64,000 nt of DNA from assembly GCA_964556565.1 (NCBI GenBank), contig CAZKWF010000002.1, positions 1 through 64,000 on the forward strand, in the 5' to 3' direction. The position numbers and the translations under genes were made by a program. The stretch is from SOJZ01 sp964556565. GTDB lineage: Archaea; Thermoproteota; Bathyarchaeia; Bathyarchaeales; Bathyarchaeaceae. Each line of letters begins with the position of its first letter. Within the stretch, counting starts at the first letter, position 1. Shown piece after piece: positions 26,398 to 35,216 of the stretch. The notes beneath the pieces are model-generated. The model was not told where the DNA came from. It worked only from the letters and a program-made list of their open reading frames with translations, and searched no databases.

Positions 26398-26694
26398 GTG
26401 TTCGTGTTGTCTGAAGCAAAAAAATGTTCTCCACAATGTGAAGTGTTTCGATGCGCAAAAAGAGCCCTCGGATATCGTGGAAGCACAGCTTGGTGCCAAT
26501 GGACAGAAGAAGAATGTGACGTCTCAAATTGCAGCTACGCGACATGTGCAAAAAGACGGTTGTTACCTGGTGGTATCTGCGGAGAAACTCTGAAACGGAA
26601 AACCTCTGAGATAGACCCTGAAGAAGTTGTAGGTCCAACGGTGAAGCTTAAGGGAAAGGCTTTGCGAAGGGTAGGCGAAAAAGAAATCTTCTAG
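26398..26694 (+). CDS. Small eight-cysteine protein
   Basis: 98 residues from a GTG start, with TATA-like GTTTATAATAC about 80 bp upstream. Cysteines fall at 10, 14, 19, 33, 40, 45, 50 and 61 (KKCSPQCEVFRC, WCQWTEEEC, NCSYATC, GGICG), enough for two metal sites or one Fe-S cluster plus zinc. The C-terminal third is basic and lacks cysteine. I do not recognise a named family. The pattern looks conserved rather than random, given the well-placed W, G and P residues. Confidence 0.6.
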   Translation: MFVLSEAKKCSPQCEVFRCAKRALGYRGSTAWCQWTEEECDVSNCSYATCAKRRLLPGGICGETLKRKTSEIDPEEVVGPTVKLKGKALRRVGEKEIF

Positions 26695-26723
26695 ACAAAC
26701 AAGCCTTAACACTCTAACGAAAA

Positions 26724-26894
26724 CTATCTGGCCTGTACACGTTTTACCACGGGTGGTCTTTTCTTCTTAAGAACACGGTAGCCACAGACAGTGCATTTCA
26801 CTCCGCCGCCACGCAGCTCAAGTTCATTTATTGCTACCTTGGCACCACACCTTACACATTCATAAAGAAGCCCTTGACCTTTCTTTTCAGACAA
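26724..26894 (-). CDS. rpo12: DNA-directed RNA polymerase subunit Rpo12 (RpoP)
   Basis: The short zinc-ribbon subunit of archaeal RNA polymerase (homologue of Rpb12). It contains YECVRCGAK and VKCTVCGYR, followed by KKKRPPVVKRVQAR, the conserved basic end. The frame is open to the GTG at 26921, but the TATA element ATTTAAAT (26933-26940) would start transcription at about 26912. The TTG at 26894, with GGAG 8 bp upstream, gives a 56-residue protein closer to the usual ~50, so that start is chosen. Divergent from the Alg13/14-like gene. Confidence 0.88.
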   Translation of the reverse strand: MSEKKGQGLLYECVRCGAKVAINELELRGGGVKCTVCGYRVLKKKRPPVVKRVQAR

Positions 26895-27000
26895 CGCCGT
26901 GTCTCCGAACTTGGTAACCACCAGTTATATGGATTTAAATGTTTCTCAAAAAGACAACTATATAACTCTTTAAACAAGACACATTGGTGGAGATGTACAC

Positions 27001-27972
27001 GTGCCCAGGCGCGTACTAATTCTAGCAGGCGGTGGAGGACACACAGGCTTTGCATACGCCTTGGCTCAAGCACTTCACAAAAAGTTCTCTTTATCCTTCC
27101 TTGCACCAAAAGGAGACTACTTAAGCGAGAGAAGACTGCATAAATTCGGTGAAGTCAGGTTCCTAATCAAGCCTCGAGACCCAAAGACGCCATTTCAAAA
27201 ATTCACAATCCGTCTCACCAAAGCCTTCATAGAATCTATAAGGCAAACTTTCCACGGCTTTGACTTCGTTATTAGCACAGGCAGCAACTTTTGCATTCCA
27301 CCAGCAATAATAGCTTGGACAAAAGGAATCCCATTAATCAACATCGAAGGCGCAATTCGGTTCATAAAGCCATCTAAAACCGCTCAAATATTGCAGCCTT
27401 TTTCAACAATAACAGCACTACAGTGGAAGGAACAGACAAGAATACTAAAAGGCGTGGTAGTTGGGCCTATATTCTTCAAGCCTGAAATTAAGCCGTGGAA
27501 TGGAGGCTACATACTTGTTACTGGAGGTACTCATGGACACAAGCCTTTATTCGACGAATTGGCGAAGAGCAAACTGCATAACATAGTTCTGCAAACAGGC
27601 AAAATCGACCCTACGCCTTACATTAAGGAACATCCTGAATGGAAGGTAGTCACCATAACGGAGCGTTTTCAAGAACTTTTAGCAGGCGCCGAACTTGTCA
27701 TAACACACAACGGCTCGACGATACTAGAGTCCATAGCATATGGAAAACCCACTTTGCTGGTTCCAAATCCTGAGTGGACAAGAACTGCAGGAGTAAAAGA
27801 TGCAGAATATTTCGTGAGAAAAGTAAACGCTGTGCTGGTTTCTGACATAAAACTAGAAAACTTGTTAGATGCCATAGATGAGGCGAGAAAGAGGCGAGTT
27901 CCAATGCTGCCGAATGGAGCTGAAAATCTCGCGAATGAAATGATGAAGCTCGTAAAAAAGGAAAGTGATTGA
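27001..27972 (+). CDS. GT28 glycosyltransferase, Alg14-Alg13 fusion type
   Basis: 323 residues from GTG, with GGTGGAG 8 bp upstream. The N-terminal half looks like Alg14 (VLILAGGGGHTGFAYALAQAL, FDFVISTGSNFCIPPAIIA) and the C-terminal half like Alg13/MurG (ILVTGGTHGHKPLFDEL, THNGSTILESIAYGKPTLLVPNP). In the family this pair adds the second GlcNAc, or an equivalent, to a lipid-linked oligosaccharide. It is the first gene of a long plus-strand glycan cluster and probably acts at the cytoplasmic membrane face in N-glycan or surface glycan assembly. Confidence 0.85.
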   Translation: MPRRVLILAGGGGHTGFAYALAQALHKKFSLSFLAPKGDYLSERRLHKFGEVRFLIKPRDPKTPFQKFTIRLTKAFIESIRQTFHGFDFVISTGSNFCIPPAIIAWTKGIPLINIEGAIRFIKPSKTAQILQPFSTITALQWKEQTRILKGVVVGPIFFKPEIKPWNGGYILVTGGTHGHKPLFDELAKSKLHNIVLQTGKIDPTPYIKEHPEWKVVTITERFQELLAGAELVITHNGSTILESIAYGKPTLLVPNPEWTRTAGVKDAEYFVRKVNAVLVSDIKLENLLDAIDEARKRRVPMLPNGAENLANEMMKLVKKESD

Positions 27973-28004
27973 ACTTTTAAACATAGCATGGAGGAAGGAA
28001 CAGC

Positions 28005-29105
28005 TTGAAAATTCTTTTTGTTCATCCTAGATTAAGCGTGTTCGGCGGCGCAGAGCGTGTATTAATTCACATGCTAAGAGCGTTGCGAGAAAATAAGCTA
28101 AGTCTTGTAACTGATTGTTGGAACCCGAAAGCCGTTAAGAAGATGTTTGATACGGAGCTGCCTGACGTAAAATGGGTAAGATGTTCAAGTTTTCATCCGA
28201 TACGTCAACACTTTGTAGCGTTTCAATGGCTGTACTACACTGGAAAATTAAATCGGTTGATTCGGCAACTATGCGGAGACTACGATCTCTTAATTGAAAC
28301 ACAACAAGTCTATTCGGATCCTTCTCCCGGCACACCCTTAATCAATTACATTCACTACCCGACTTTAGCAGCCCCTCCCCCTGAAGAAGAACAACGCCTC
28401 ACTTCATCTATTTACTACTCAATCTCAAGATACTTCATCCGTCAAAGGGTCAAAAAAATAAGCTTAGCTCTCACAAATTCTCGATTTACGGCCAAGAAAA
28501 TTGTGGATTATTTAAATATCAAACCTCTAGTGGTTCATCCTCCCGTTGACGTGAAGAAATTCTATTCAGAACAAACATGGTCAAATCGTGAGGACAAAGT
28601 AGTAAGCATCGGAATGTTTCTCCCGTTTAAGCGCCATCACCTACTTCTAGAGGTCGCCCCACAACTTCCAAAAGTTCAGTTCGTCATTATCGGAACCATC
28701 AACGAGAATTACAGAAGTTATTATGAAAAACTGTGTATGCAAAAGCCTGATAATGTCAAGATAAAGCAAAACCTCACTTTTGACGAGGTTAAACACGAAT
28801 TAGCCACTGCAAAAGCATACGTCCATCTTTGCCCAGAACACTTTGGAATCTCCCCAGTTGAGGCATCTGCAGCTGGCTGTGTTCCAATCGTCTATCACAT
28901 AGGCGGTCCAGCAGAATGTTTAGGTGATGCCGCTCTTACATGGAAAGACGTGAAACAATTATCTACGCACATTAGCGAGTCGATTAAAGACGAGGATTTA
29001 TGGTTTGAAATGAGTGAAAAAGCCAAAAAGAAGGCCTTTGAGTTTGACGCTTCAATCTTTGAAAAACAAATCAGAAATATAATCAAAGACCAACTATGGA
29101 AGTAG
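28005..29105 (+). CDS. GT4 glycosyltransferase
   Basis: 366 residues from TTG, preceded by GGAGGAAGGA. GT-B fold: N-terminal HPRLSVFGGAERVLIHML with the GGAE acceptor-side loop, C-terminal ALTNSRFTAKKI, PPVDVKKFY, and the EHFGISPVEASAAGCVPI donor-binding E-x7-E block. The NSRFTAK and PPVD features and the GGAERV loop resemble Alg11/Alg2-like mannosyltransferases, but the donor sugar cannot be assigned. Confidence 0.87.
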   Translation: MKILFVHPRLSVFGGAERVLIHMLRALRENKLSLVTDCWNPKAVKKMFDTELPDVKWVRCSSFHPIRQHFVAFQWLYYTGKLNRLIRQLCGDYDLLIETQQVYSDPSPGTPLINYIHYPTLAAPPPEEEQRLTSSIYYSISRYFIRQRVKKISLALTNSRFTAKKIVDYLNIKPLVVHPPVDVKKFYSEQTWSNREDKVVSIGMFLPFKRHHLLLEVAPQLPKVQFVIIGTINENYRSYYEKLCMQKPDNVKIKQNLTFDEVKHELATAKAYVHLCPEHFGISPVEASAAGCVPIVYHIGGPAECLGDAALTWKDVKQLSTHISESIKDEDLWFEMSEKAKKKAFEFDASIFEKQIRNIIKDQLWK

Positions 29106-29123
29106 ATAATTGGAAGATTTACT

Positions 29124-29933
29124 ATGGAAAAGCCAAAGATTTCCGTAATTATCCCCGCGAAAAACTCGGAGAAAACGATTGGCAAATGCTTGAAGAGCGT
29201 GTTTGATCAAGAATACATTCCACAAGAAGTGATAGTGGTTGACGGAGGCTCTACCGACAGAACTAGAAGCATTGCAAACAAGTATGGAGCGAAGGTTGTC
29301 AGTGAACCACCTCATAAAAGAAGTGCCCCGGGTATCGGAAGGAATCACGGAGCGAAAAGTGCTGATGGAGATATACTCGCTTTCTTAGACTCTGACTGTT
29401 ATCCCTCAAAAAAATGGTTGAATCGGGTAGTAGAAGTGTTTAGAGATTCGAAAATTGGCGTCTACAGCATAGTTGTCAGCGATGGAACAGGTGCAATTGT
29501 AAGTCGTGCATTTCATTATCTTCATATGGGGATAAGCTATGATTTTGCGCCGTCAAGATGTATGGCCATTAGAAGAGGTGTTTTCATGCAGGTGAATGGA
29601 TTCGATGAGACGTTGACCACAGGAGAGGATAATGACTTGTCTTACAGAGTTAGGCAACTAGGGTACGAGATCGTAGTGGATAAGGAAAGCAAGGTTTATC
29701 ATGATGACGATCACATGACGGATCTAAAGGGAATATGGCGTCAACAAATATGGTATAGGGAAAGCGAGGTCGAGATGAGACGAAGATACCCAAACAAGTT
29801 TAGGAAATTTAAAACAGCGTATCCATTAAAGGAGCACTTGGTGCCTTTAGCTAAATCAGTCAGATTCGGAGCTAGATTCGCCGCAACATGTCTGATAATT
29901 AAGCTTCTATCTCTGTGGAGGCACATCGGATGA
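29124..29933 (+). CDS. GT2 glycosyltransferase
   Basis: 269 residues, GT-A fold: KISVIIPAKNSEKTIG at the start, VVDGGSTDRT, the metal-binding D-x-D in FLDSDCYPSKKW, and GEDNDLSYRVRQLGYEI as the catalytic-base block. The C-terminus has a weak hydrophobic segment (FAATCLIIKLLSLW) that may touch the membrane. Its stop overlaps the start of the HprK-like gene (ATGA), so the two are translationally coupled. Confidence 0.87.
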   Translation: MEKPKISVIIPAKNSEKTIGKCLKSVFDQEYIPQEVIVVDGGSTDRTRSIANKYGAKVVSEPPHKRSAPGIGRNHGAKSADGDILAFLDSDCYPSKKWLNRVVEVFRDSKIGVYSIVVSDGTGAIVSRAFHYLHMGISYDFAPSRCMAIRRGVFMQVNGFDETLTTGEDNDLSYRVRQLGYEIVVDKESKVYHDDDHMTDLKGIWRQQIWYRESEVEMRRRYPNKFRKFKTAYPLKEHLVPLAKSVRFGARFAATCLIIKLLSLWRHIG

Positions 29934-30907
29934 AATTCTACAACATCCATGACCTTCTTAAAATAAGAGTAGAAAACCTCGAACTAGATCGTATGCTTCC
30001 GTATTTCTCAACAAACGAAATAAACGGAGATTTAGACCTAACAATAAAAGTAGGTGAATTTGACATACGTCCAACACCTAACAGACTGGGAAGATTTCAC
30101 CTAGCAGAGAATGAGATCATTGAAAAAAGAAAGTTTGGTTCACTACAATTGAAAAACATGCTTGGAAAAACTGAACTAAACGCCACAAGCGGCTACGTTA
30201 GGCTGCGCCCATTCATAACGCTCATAGAAACCGTCATAGGACTTAAGCTCTTAGCAAAAAACCACGCCTTGGTCCACTCATCATGCATCAGTAAAGATGG
30301 AGAAGGATACTTAATCTGCGCATGGCATGGAACCGGAAAAACAATGGTCACCCTCAAGCTTGTTAACGAGATGGGTTTGAGCCTCCTATCCGACGATCAG
30401 ACAATAATCAATGATTCTGGCCGAGCATACTGCTTCCCAAAGCATGTTAAGCTGTCCCTACCGCACGCTGAGGAATTCGAGCTTGGCAATAAAGTGAAAC
30501 TCAAGCTTTTGTTCGGTGAACTAGTCGCGCATACCCCTGTGATTAGGCGGCGCTTAGAACTTACCCACATGACGCCTGTAACGGAAGTGATCAAGAATAG
30601 TAAGATAGAGAAGCAATGTAAAATCTGCAAGATAATAATGCTTCAACAAGCAAGAAGTGAAGGAATAACTGAAATTGATACCGCTGAAGTCGGTAGACGC
30701 CTTACGCTGTTAGATGCGTGGGAGAAAATCTTTTGGGTTGACCGTCTTCTCATACCATACGCCTTCAGTGACCGAAAGTTTGAGATACAAAAACTTGAGG
30801 AAAAAGAACGGGATATCCTGCAACGTGCATTGAAGAACGTACCCTGCTGTCAGGTAAGGTTCCGTAAATACGCATATAATCAGGTTAAGAAGCTGTTAAT
30901 GGATTGA
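29930..30907 (+). CDS. HprK-like P-loop kinase domain protein
   Basis: 325 residues starting at the ATG that overlaps the preceding stop. The N-terminal ~110 residues are not recognised. The C-terminal part has CAWHGTGKT (Walker A, GTGKT at about 134-138) and LLSDDQTII (Asp pair at about 155-156), the spacing seen in HPr kinase/phosphorylase relatives rather than in ABC or AAA proteins. In bacteria such HprK-related kinases occur with PF14907-type nucleotidyltransferases, for instance in lasso-peptide tailoring and in PEP-CTERM/exosortase clusters. Here the next gene is exactly such a nucleotidyltransferase. The substrate in this island is unknown; a phosphorylated glycan carrier, sugar or protein are possibilities. 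Confidence 0.7.
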   Translation: MKFYNIHDLLKIRVENLELDRMLPYFSTNEINGDLDLTIKVGEFDIRPTPNRLGRFHLAENEIIEKRKFGSLQLKNMLGKTELNATSGYVRLRPFITLIETVIGLKLLAKNHALVHSSCISKDGEGYLICAWHGTGKTMVTLKLVNEMGLSLLSDDQTIINDSGRAYCFPKHVKLSLPHAEEFELGNKVKLKLLFGELVAHTPVIRRRLELTHMTPVTEVIKNSKIEKQCKICKIIMLQQARSEGITEIDTAEVGRRLTLLDAWEKIFWVDRLLIPYAFSDRKFEIQKLEEKERDILQRALKNVPCCQVRFRKYAYNQVKKLLMD

Positions 30908-30914
30908 GAAGAAA

Positions 30915-31769
30915 ATGGATAAATTAGTTGCTATCCTTCTTCATGGTTCTAAAGTGGCTGATAAGGAACTCTTAAGAGATTTGATTAATCGAGCAGAGGA
31001 AAACAGGGTTCCACTGATATATTTGAGAACAGTGTCAAGGTTTTGCAGCGATCCTTACATTTCGTCTCAACTGAAAACGTGGGAACGAAACAAGAGACGA
31101 TATGACTTGGGGTTTCAAAAACTCCTCCAGCGATTGATAAGCGATGACATTGAATTTACACTGGTTAAACAAGCTTTGTACCCTAGAGCATCTTATGATG
31201 CTGATTTACTGTTTAGAACCACTGAAGAGTTCGAAAGAGTGTACCCGATTTTACAAGAAACCGTTAGGCTTGGACTCATACGCCCAGACCCACACGCTGG
31301 GGGCATTCGACATATGAGAGGCTGCACAATTGAAATACCAACCGAAGAGTTCTGGTCTAGGAGACAGAAAAAGAGTTTTAACGGTGCCGAAGTTTATGTT
31401 CCATCAATTGAAGATCAAATCATCTTGTTCCATCTTCACATGCTCAAGCATAGAGAGATATTTCTTGGAGATTTCATTTCAATCCTGCATCTCTACAACA
31501 CAAGTCACAATTCGGTTTTACTCTCTCGTTTAGCAAACAAATACAGTCTTTTACCCATTTTCCATTTTGTTTCCTACCTTTTTCATTACTTAAGACTCAG
31601 AGAACCAGAAATAAAGTTGAATATGCCAGCGCTGTCTCAATTCATCAAATTTCTAGCACATAAGAGCAGCCGAGAACTTTTTCCAATAAGGCTTCCAAAG
31701 GTTATTTTAGGTCTAAGTGTTTTGCACTTTCGCTTGAGGGAAGAATGTGCGTATTCTCAGTTTTATTAA
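30915..31769 (+). CDS. PF14907-like nucleotidyltransferase
   Basis: 284 residues. VKQALYPRASYDADLLF carries the D-x-D metal motif of the minimal nucleotidyltransferase fold, and PSIEDQIILFHLHMLKHRE matches the downstream helix (S.ED.ll.l..H) of the uncharacterised nucleotidyltransferase family PF14907. It starts 7 bp after the HprK-like gene, so the two are almost certainly one functional unit. It may transfer a nucleotide or nucleotide-derived group to a sugar, lipid or protein. The reaction is unknown in the family. Confidence 0.7.
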   Translation: MDKLVAILLHGSKVADKELLRDLINRAEENRVPLIYLRTVSRFCSDPYISSQLKTWERNKRRYDLGFQKLLQRLISDDIEFTLVKQALYPRASYDADLLFRTTEEFERVYPILQETVRLGLIRPDPHAGGIRHMRGCTIEIPTEEFWSRRQKKSFNGAEVYVPSIEDQIILFHLHMLKHREIFLGDFISILHLYNTSHNSVLLSRLANKYSLLPIFHFVSYLFHYLRLREPEIKLNMPALSQFIKFLAHKSSRELFPIRLPKVILGLSVLHFRLREECAYSQFY

Positions 31770-32814
31770 AGATCTTAATCTGCTTAGTCGTTATCCACCT
31801 TACCTTTCAATGATAGCTAGAGAAGTTGAAGAGTTTCATCTCTGCCATGTTAAAGGAAAATTAGAAGAGAAATCAATCATCTTCCATCACCTCAGAATTC
31901 CTAGAAACATTCATTTTTCGTCACTTCTCCTTGCCTTACCTACGGCTTTGAAGGCGTTCAAGATTTGCAGAAAACATGGGATAGATGTAATTTACGTACT
32001 AGACGGGATATATTACGAACTAAGTGGCCTACTAACATCTAAACTTTCAAGAACCCCCCTTGTAATCAGGTTACGAACCAACGAAGTCAAACTCCGCCCA
32101 CTCCTCCACTATAACGTTATCAAAAGAATTCTAGGCGATTTTCTAATGAAGCTCGTTGTGACCAAAGCAAAACGCGTAGTATGTATTTCACATGAATTAC
32201 AGAACCTCGTCTTAGGGTGGGACGTTGATCCATCGAAAGTTGTGATTGTCCACCATGGCGTAGACACCAAGAATTTTAGACCTATGAAAGTGGAAAAGCC
32301 GTTTCCCAAAGTTGCTTTATTCATCGGCGGATTTGGACCTGAAAAGGGTGCATCCACGTTACTTGAGGCAGCCGAGGATTTAGAGAGCATTCATTTCTTT
32401 ATAATAGGGCCTCAATCCGCTGGTGTGCAAGTCTTGGGGATGCCAAAGAACGTTCATTATGTGGGGATCATTAAACGTGATCGCATGCCACATTACTATA
32501 ACATGTCTGACGTGTTGGTTTTACCTTCGCTTACAGAGGGTTTACCTGATGTTATACTAGAAGCGTTTGCCTGTGGTAAACCAGTTATCGCGAGTAGAGT
32601 TGGTGAGATACCTTGGGTTGTTCCATCTGGATTTGGGTGGCTTATTGGGCCAAGTGACGCTGAGCAGCTTAAAGAGGCGGTTGTAAACGCGTTTTCAGAT
32701 AAGAAGCGGCTTAGAGCCATGGGAGAAGCCGCAAGAGAACATGTCACCAAGAACTTCAAATGGAGCCTCTACGCCAAACAAATAGTTAAAACCTTAAGTG
32801 AATGTGTCGATTAA
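31747..32814 (+). CDS. GT4 glycosyltransferase
   Basis: 355 residues from a GTG that overlaps the nucleotidyltransferase by 23 bp. The N-terminal half is short. The C-terminal GT-B domain has HHGVDTKNFRP, ALFIGGFGPEKGASTLLEA, and LPSLTEGLPDVILEAFACGKPVIAS (the E-x7-E donor block). Sugar specificity is not visible. Tight overlaps on both sides indicate cotranscription. Confidence 0.87.
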   Translation: MRILSFIKDLNLLSRYPPYLSMIAREVEEFHLCHVKGKLEEKSIIFHHLRIPRNIHFSSLLLALPTALKAFKICRKHGIDVIYVLDGIYYELSGLLTSKLSRTPLVIRLRTNEVKLRPLLHYNVIKRILGDFLMKLVVTKAKRVVCISHELQNLVLGWDVDPSKVVIVHHGVDTKNFRPMKVEKPFPKVALFIGGFGPEKGASTLLEAAEDLESIHFFIIGPQSAGVQVLGMPKNVHYVGIIKRDRMPHYYNMSDVLVLPSLTEGLPDVILEAFACGKPVIASRVGEIPWVVPSGFGWLIGPSDAEQLKEAVVNAFSDKKRLRAMGEAAREHVTKNFKWSLYAKQIVKTLSECVD

Positions 32815-33841
32815 ATCAACACGTTGGGCTTCAAACGAGTGTGGTATGTTGCGTCGGTGCTCAAGTGTTCTTGTTACTGGTGGAGCAGGATTTATAGGTA
32901 GTCACATTGTTGATAGACTGCTAAGCGAAGGCTTCGAAGTTACGGTAATAGATAATCTTAGCACCGGTCAACTGGAAAACGTGGCTCACCATCAAGATAA
33001 AAAGGATTTCCATTTCATTAAAGGTGACATCCGAAACTTTGATTTGGTCAAAAACACATTACAGAACGTAGATGCTGTTTTTCATGAAGCTGCTCTAGTA
33101 GGCATGACTTGCTCTGTAGAGGATCCTGTTCAGACGAATGAAGTGAATGTCACAGGAACCTTGAATCTACTCAAAGCCGGTGTAGATTCTGATGTGAAAC
33201 GTTTCGTTTATGCTTCCTCTGCTGCTGTCTACGGGAAAACGGAGACTCTACCTCATCACGAAGATTTAACTCCTCAGCCAATCTCTCCATATGGAGCTTC
33301 TAAACTGGCCGCTGAAAACTACGTCAGGGTCTTCTTGGATGTCTATGGTCTCGAAACTGTTTGTCTGCGCTACTTCAACGTCTACGGTACAAGGCAGACG
33401 TTTAGTCCCTATAGCGGGGTCATAACCATCTTCATAAATCGGTTGCTAAGCAATCAGCCACCTATAATTTATGGAGACGGAGAGCAGACAAGAGACTTCA
33501 TAGATGTTCAAGACGTCGTGGATGCCAACATGCTCGGCTTAGTAAAAAAAGACGGGGTTAGTCAAGTTTTTAACGTCGCCACGGGAGTCGCTACCACGGT
33601 GAACCAACTGGCGAATGTACTTCAGGAAATCATCGGTAAAACACGCCTTGAACCAGTGCACAAGAGTCCGAGAATCGGCGAAATCCGACATAGCTGTGCC
33701 AATGTATCTAAGGCTAGAAGATTTTTGGGTTTTGATTCTAAGATTCCCCTAATAGATGGATTAGCCAAACTTATCGAATGGCGTACACTAAAGCGAAATT
33801 GGATGGAAAAATTGAAGAAAAAGGGTGGTGGTGAATTCTAA
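32798..33841 (+). CDS. NAD-dependent sugar epimerase/dehydratase (SDR, GalE-like)
   Basis: 347 residues. Nucleotide-binding VTGGAGFIGSHIVD lies close to the N-terminus, ASSAAVYG carries the catalytic Ser, and SPYGASKLAAENY the Tyr-x3-Lys. LRYFNVYG and DFIDVQDVVDAN are typical of UDP-glucose/galactose 4-epimerases and UDP-glucuronate epimerases. It would supply a nucleotide-sugar donor for the neighbouring transferases. The frame opens at a GTG inside the upstream gene; the ATG at 32846 is a more likely start. Confidence 0.87.
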   Translation: MNVSIKSTRWASNECGMLRRCSSVLVTGGAGFIGSHIVDRLLSEGFEVTVIDNLSTGQLENVAHHQDKKDFHFIKGDIRNFDLVKNTLQNVDAVFHEAALVGMTCSVEDPVQTNEVNVTGTLNLLKAGVDSDVKRFVYASSAAVYGKTETLPHHEDLTPQPISPYGASKLAAENYVRVFLDVYGLETVCLRYFNVYGTRQTFSPYSGVITIFINRLLSNQPPIIYGDGEQTRDFIDVQDVVDANMLGLVKKDGVSQVFNVATGVATTVNQLANVLQEIIGKTRLEPVHKSPRIGEIRHSCANVSKARRFLGFDSKIPLIDGLAKLIEWRTLKRNWMEKLKKKGGGEF

Positions 33842-35210
33842 ACTGAAAAATGACATCCTGAATTCATGTTGTTCCTTAATGTCATGGCTTGAAACATGGA
33901 AAAACAAGGAAGGGGCATATCTAGGATTTGTTGTTCATAGATGTGACTTGAAGAGAATGTTTAACATACACGACGATACTTGGGCGCAATCTCCTATCAT
34001 AAATGGATATCTAAACATCTTTAAAAAAAGCTACGACAGGCAATGGCTGAAAAGGGCTGAAATCGCTGCGGATCTGCTCGTTGAAAGACTGGATTCAAGA
34101 ACTGGAAAATACAAATATGCTGGGTGGGAAAACGACAAATCCACAACGTTGGCGCATTGTGCTCTTGCAGATTGTGCCTTACTAAATATGTCCGCGGTCA
34201 TGAGCGAAATGGGAGAGAGAAGCAAAAACAAGAAATACATGAAAGCTGCAAAACTCAACATAGACAAATATCTAACCAAAATCTTGTGGAACCCAGAAAT
34301 TCCTGCCTTCCAGTTCGGTGACTTCGACCCCTATTCCTCCTCAGAGAAAAGATACATAGCCAACATGAATAGTGTCGCTGTTGAAGCCTTGGTGAAGTTG
34401 TCTAGACTTACAGATAGTAAGAGGTACTTGAGGGAATACGCTATTCCAGTAGGGCAATGGTTACTTACGCAACAGGTCGAAACCAAAGGTATAGAAAACG
34501 GGGGAATAAGCTACTCCCACATTGAACCAAGGGTCTTAATAGCGATCTATACTGCGCTAGCCATGAGGGGCCTCGACGACCTGTATTTAGAGACTGGTGA
34601 CAAAGCTTATGTCGAGATGATGGAGAAAGCGTCAAAACACCTACTCAATATGAGAGACCCAAAAACAAAGCTGTTCTACCATGGAGTTTTCAACAAAGAA
34701 ATCCTCAGATATCCCCAGTTTGTTGCTGGCGCTGGGATTATTTTGAAGGCCCTAAACGATACAATGAGTGTGTCCAATAGGAGATATGATTTGAATATGA
34801 TTATAGATGCTATTTTGAAAAAGCAATTGCCAATTGGAGGATTTCGCAACTTCATTGGTTATGACACTCCCCAAAACGGTCGAAAAAAGGGAAGGGGATA
34901 TCTTGTATGGGAAGATGTTATACCGATAGTTGGATGGAATGGCTGTCTATTTGAGTTTCTGTCTGAGCTTCTTCCAAGTGGAACCTCGCTTACGGAAGGT
35001 GAAATAGAAGAGACATTCCTGTTTAATTCAAATTTCGTATATTATGAAGGTTCTAGAAAATGTGTAATAGTTGGAAAAAAACCAATGGAAAGCGTTGGGT
35101 TCTATAAATACTCTAAGAAAAGAAAACACGGCTTTGCAATTACACCCTTTAAAATCATCGGGTTGACCCTTCAAATAATGATAAGCGTTTATAGAAGAAT
35201 TCTGAGGTGA
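33825..35210 (+). CDS. (alpha/alpha)6-toroid protein, possible glycan-processing enzyme
   Basis: 461 residues made of repeated helical hairpins with Trp- and Tyr-rich loops: WAQSPIINGYLNIF, WLKRAEIAADLLVERLD, YLREYAIPVGQWLL, AIYTALAMRGLDDLYLETGD, FVAGAGIILKALND. The spacing is that of six-hairpin toroids such as heparinase-, GH88/105- or C5-epimerase-like proteins. No catalytic residues can be assigned. A GGTGGTGGTG run serves both as ribosome site and as GTG start, overlapping the epimerase by 17 bp. A hydrophobic stretch near the C-terminus (KIIGLTLQIMISVY) may be membrane-associated. Confidence 0.6.
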   Translation: MVVNSKLKNDILNSCCSLMSWLETWKNKEGAYLGFVVHRCDLKRMFNIHDDTWAQSPIINGYLNIFKKSYDRQWLKRAEIAADLLVERLDSRTGKYKYAGWENDKSTTLAHCALADCALLNMSAVMSEMGERSKNKKYMKAAKLNIDKYLTKILWNPEIPAFQFGDFDPYSSSEKRYIANMNSVAVEALVKLSRLTDSKRYLREYAIPVGQWLLTQQVETKGIENGGISYSHIEPRVLIAIYTALAMRGLDDLYLETGDKAYVEMMEKASKHLLNMRDPKTKLFYHGVFNKEILRYPQFVAGAGIILKALNDTMSVSNRRYDLNMIIDAILKKQLPIGGFRNFIGYDTPQNGRKKGRGYLVWEDVIPIVGWNGCLFEFLSELLPSGTSLTEGEIEETFLFNSNFVYYEGSRKCVIVGKKPMESVGFYKYSKKRKHGFAITPFKIIGLTLQIMISVYRRILR

Positions 35211-35216
35211 AAACTG

